Source: Phycisphaerales bacterium (GTDB lineage: Bacteria > Planctomycetota > Phycisphaerae > Phycisphaerales > UBA1924). From it: a stretch of 7,437 nt of DNA. This document shows, piece after piece, positions 7,220 to 7,437 of the stretch (positions are counted from its first letter, which is position 1; each line of letters starts with the position of its first letter). The DNA lies in assembly GCA_029260335.1 (NCBI GenBank), contig JAJDDL010000338.1:1-7437 (forward strand), in the 5' to 3' direction. The notes beneath the pieces were generated by a model. The model was not told the DNA's origin, searched no databases, and saw only the letters and a program-made list of their open reading frames with translations. The position numbers were made by a program, and so were the translations under genes.

Positions 7220-7437
7220 GCGATTCGCTAAGCGATCTGTCCATCGTCGTGCTGAGCTTCAACCGCACCGTCGCGCTCGCGCACACGTTGACCGAGTTGA
7301 TTCCGGCTCACGAGGCAGGCGCGCAGATTATCGTCGTGGACAACGCCTCGAGCGATGATTCGGCGGCCATGGTGGCCGAGCGCTTCGCCTGGGCCGAGTT
7401 GATCGAGTTGGAAGCCAATGTCGCGATCGACGGATTC
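7216..7437 (+). CDS. Family 2 glycosyltransferase, N-terminal fragment cut by window edge
   Basis: Seventy-four codons are visible from a GTG that overlaps the previous gene's TGA as GTGA, and the frame stays open to the right edge. The start of a GT-A domain is clear: LSIVVLSFNRTVALAHTL (8-25) is the first strand and helix, and IIVVDNASSDDS (38-49) is the nucleotide-sugar binding strand with its NASSD motif. ELIELEANVAIDGF then begins the segment that usually reads ENxGxxxGxN. The metal-binding DxD and the catalytic base lie beyond the window. The four-base overlap points to translational coupling, so the two transferases probably act in the same glycan pathway. The donor sugar is unknown. 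The start could lie a few codons further in, but the overlap makes this GTG the natural choice. Confidence 0.85.
   Translation, partial: MSDSLSDLSIVVLSFNRTVALAHTLTELIPAHEAGAQIIVVDNASSDDSAAMVAERFAWAELIELEANVAIDGF

Noticed and set aside
1..7437. Frequent GATC and GATCG words across the window
   Set aside because: They look common by eye, but codon use (GAT/ATC/CGA) could explain them; a count against a codon-preserving shuffle would be needed before claiming a signal.

Overview
The window looks chromosomal and comes from a GC-rich bacterium, most likely a planctomycete (Planctomycetota, possibly the Phycisphaerae side). Three things support this. The large protein on the minus strand starts with a LEPR-XLL-type motif. 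A secreted thioredoxin-like/PDZ protein of a kind familiar from planctomycetes is present. Two genes use GTG starts without a clear Shine-Dalgarno sequence. This placement is inference from protein character; the window holds no marker RNA.

Layout: positions 1-5550 hold three genes on the minus strand and 5729-7437 hold two on the plus strand, diverging from a 178-base gap. Read in the direction of transcription, the minus strand carries three genes: (1) a 757-residue LEPR-XLL cyclophilin-type peptidyl-prolyl isomerase with a long, acidic, repeated beta-rich C-terminal part, closed by a strong intrinsic terminator; (2) a 723-residue ABC exporter half-transporter with two tandem four-cysteine modules, resembling the ClpX zinc-binding domain, after its ATPase domain; (3) the first 293 residues of an exported protein combining a thioredoxin-like domain, a CxxCH haem-type motif and a PDZ domain, cut by the left edge. 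The plus strand carries two family 2 glycosyltransferases overlapping by four bases (GTGA); the second is cut by the right edge.

How they may work together: the two glycosyltransferases probably form an operon for a cell-surface or extracellular polysaccharide. The three minus-strand genes all concern the cell envelope or export (surface isomerase, exporter, exported redox protein), but the terminator and gaps argue against one tight operon. I see no mobile element, CRISPR array, tRNA, rRNA or prophage. The most unusual item is the ABC exporter carrying a duplicated ClpX-like zinc module; next are the Trx/CxxCH/PDZ architecture and the four-fold repeat of the LEPR isomerase.
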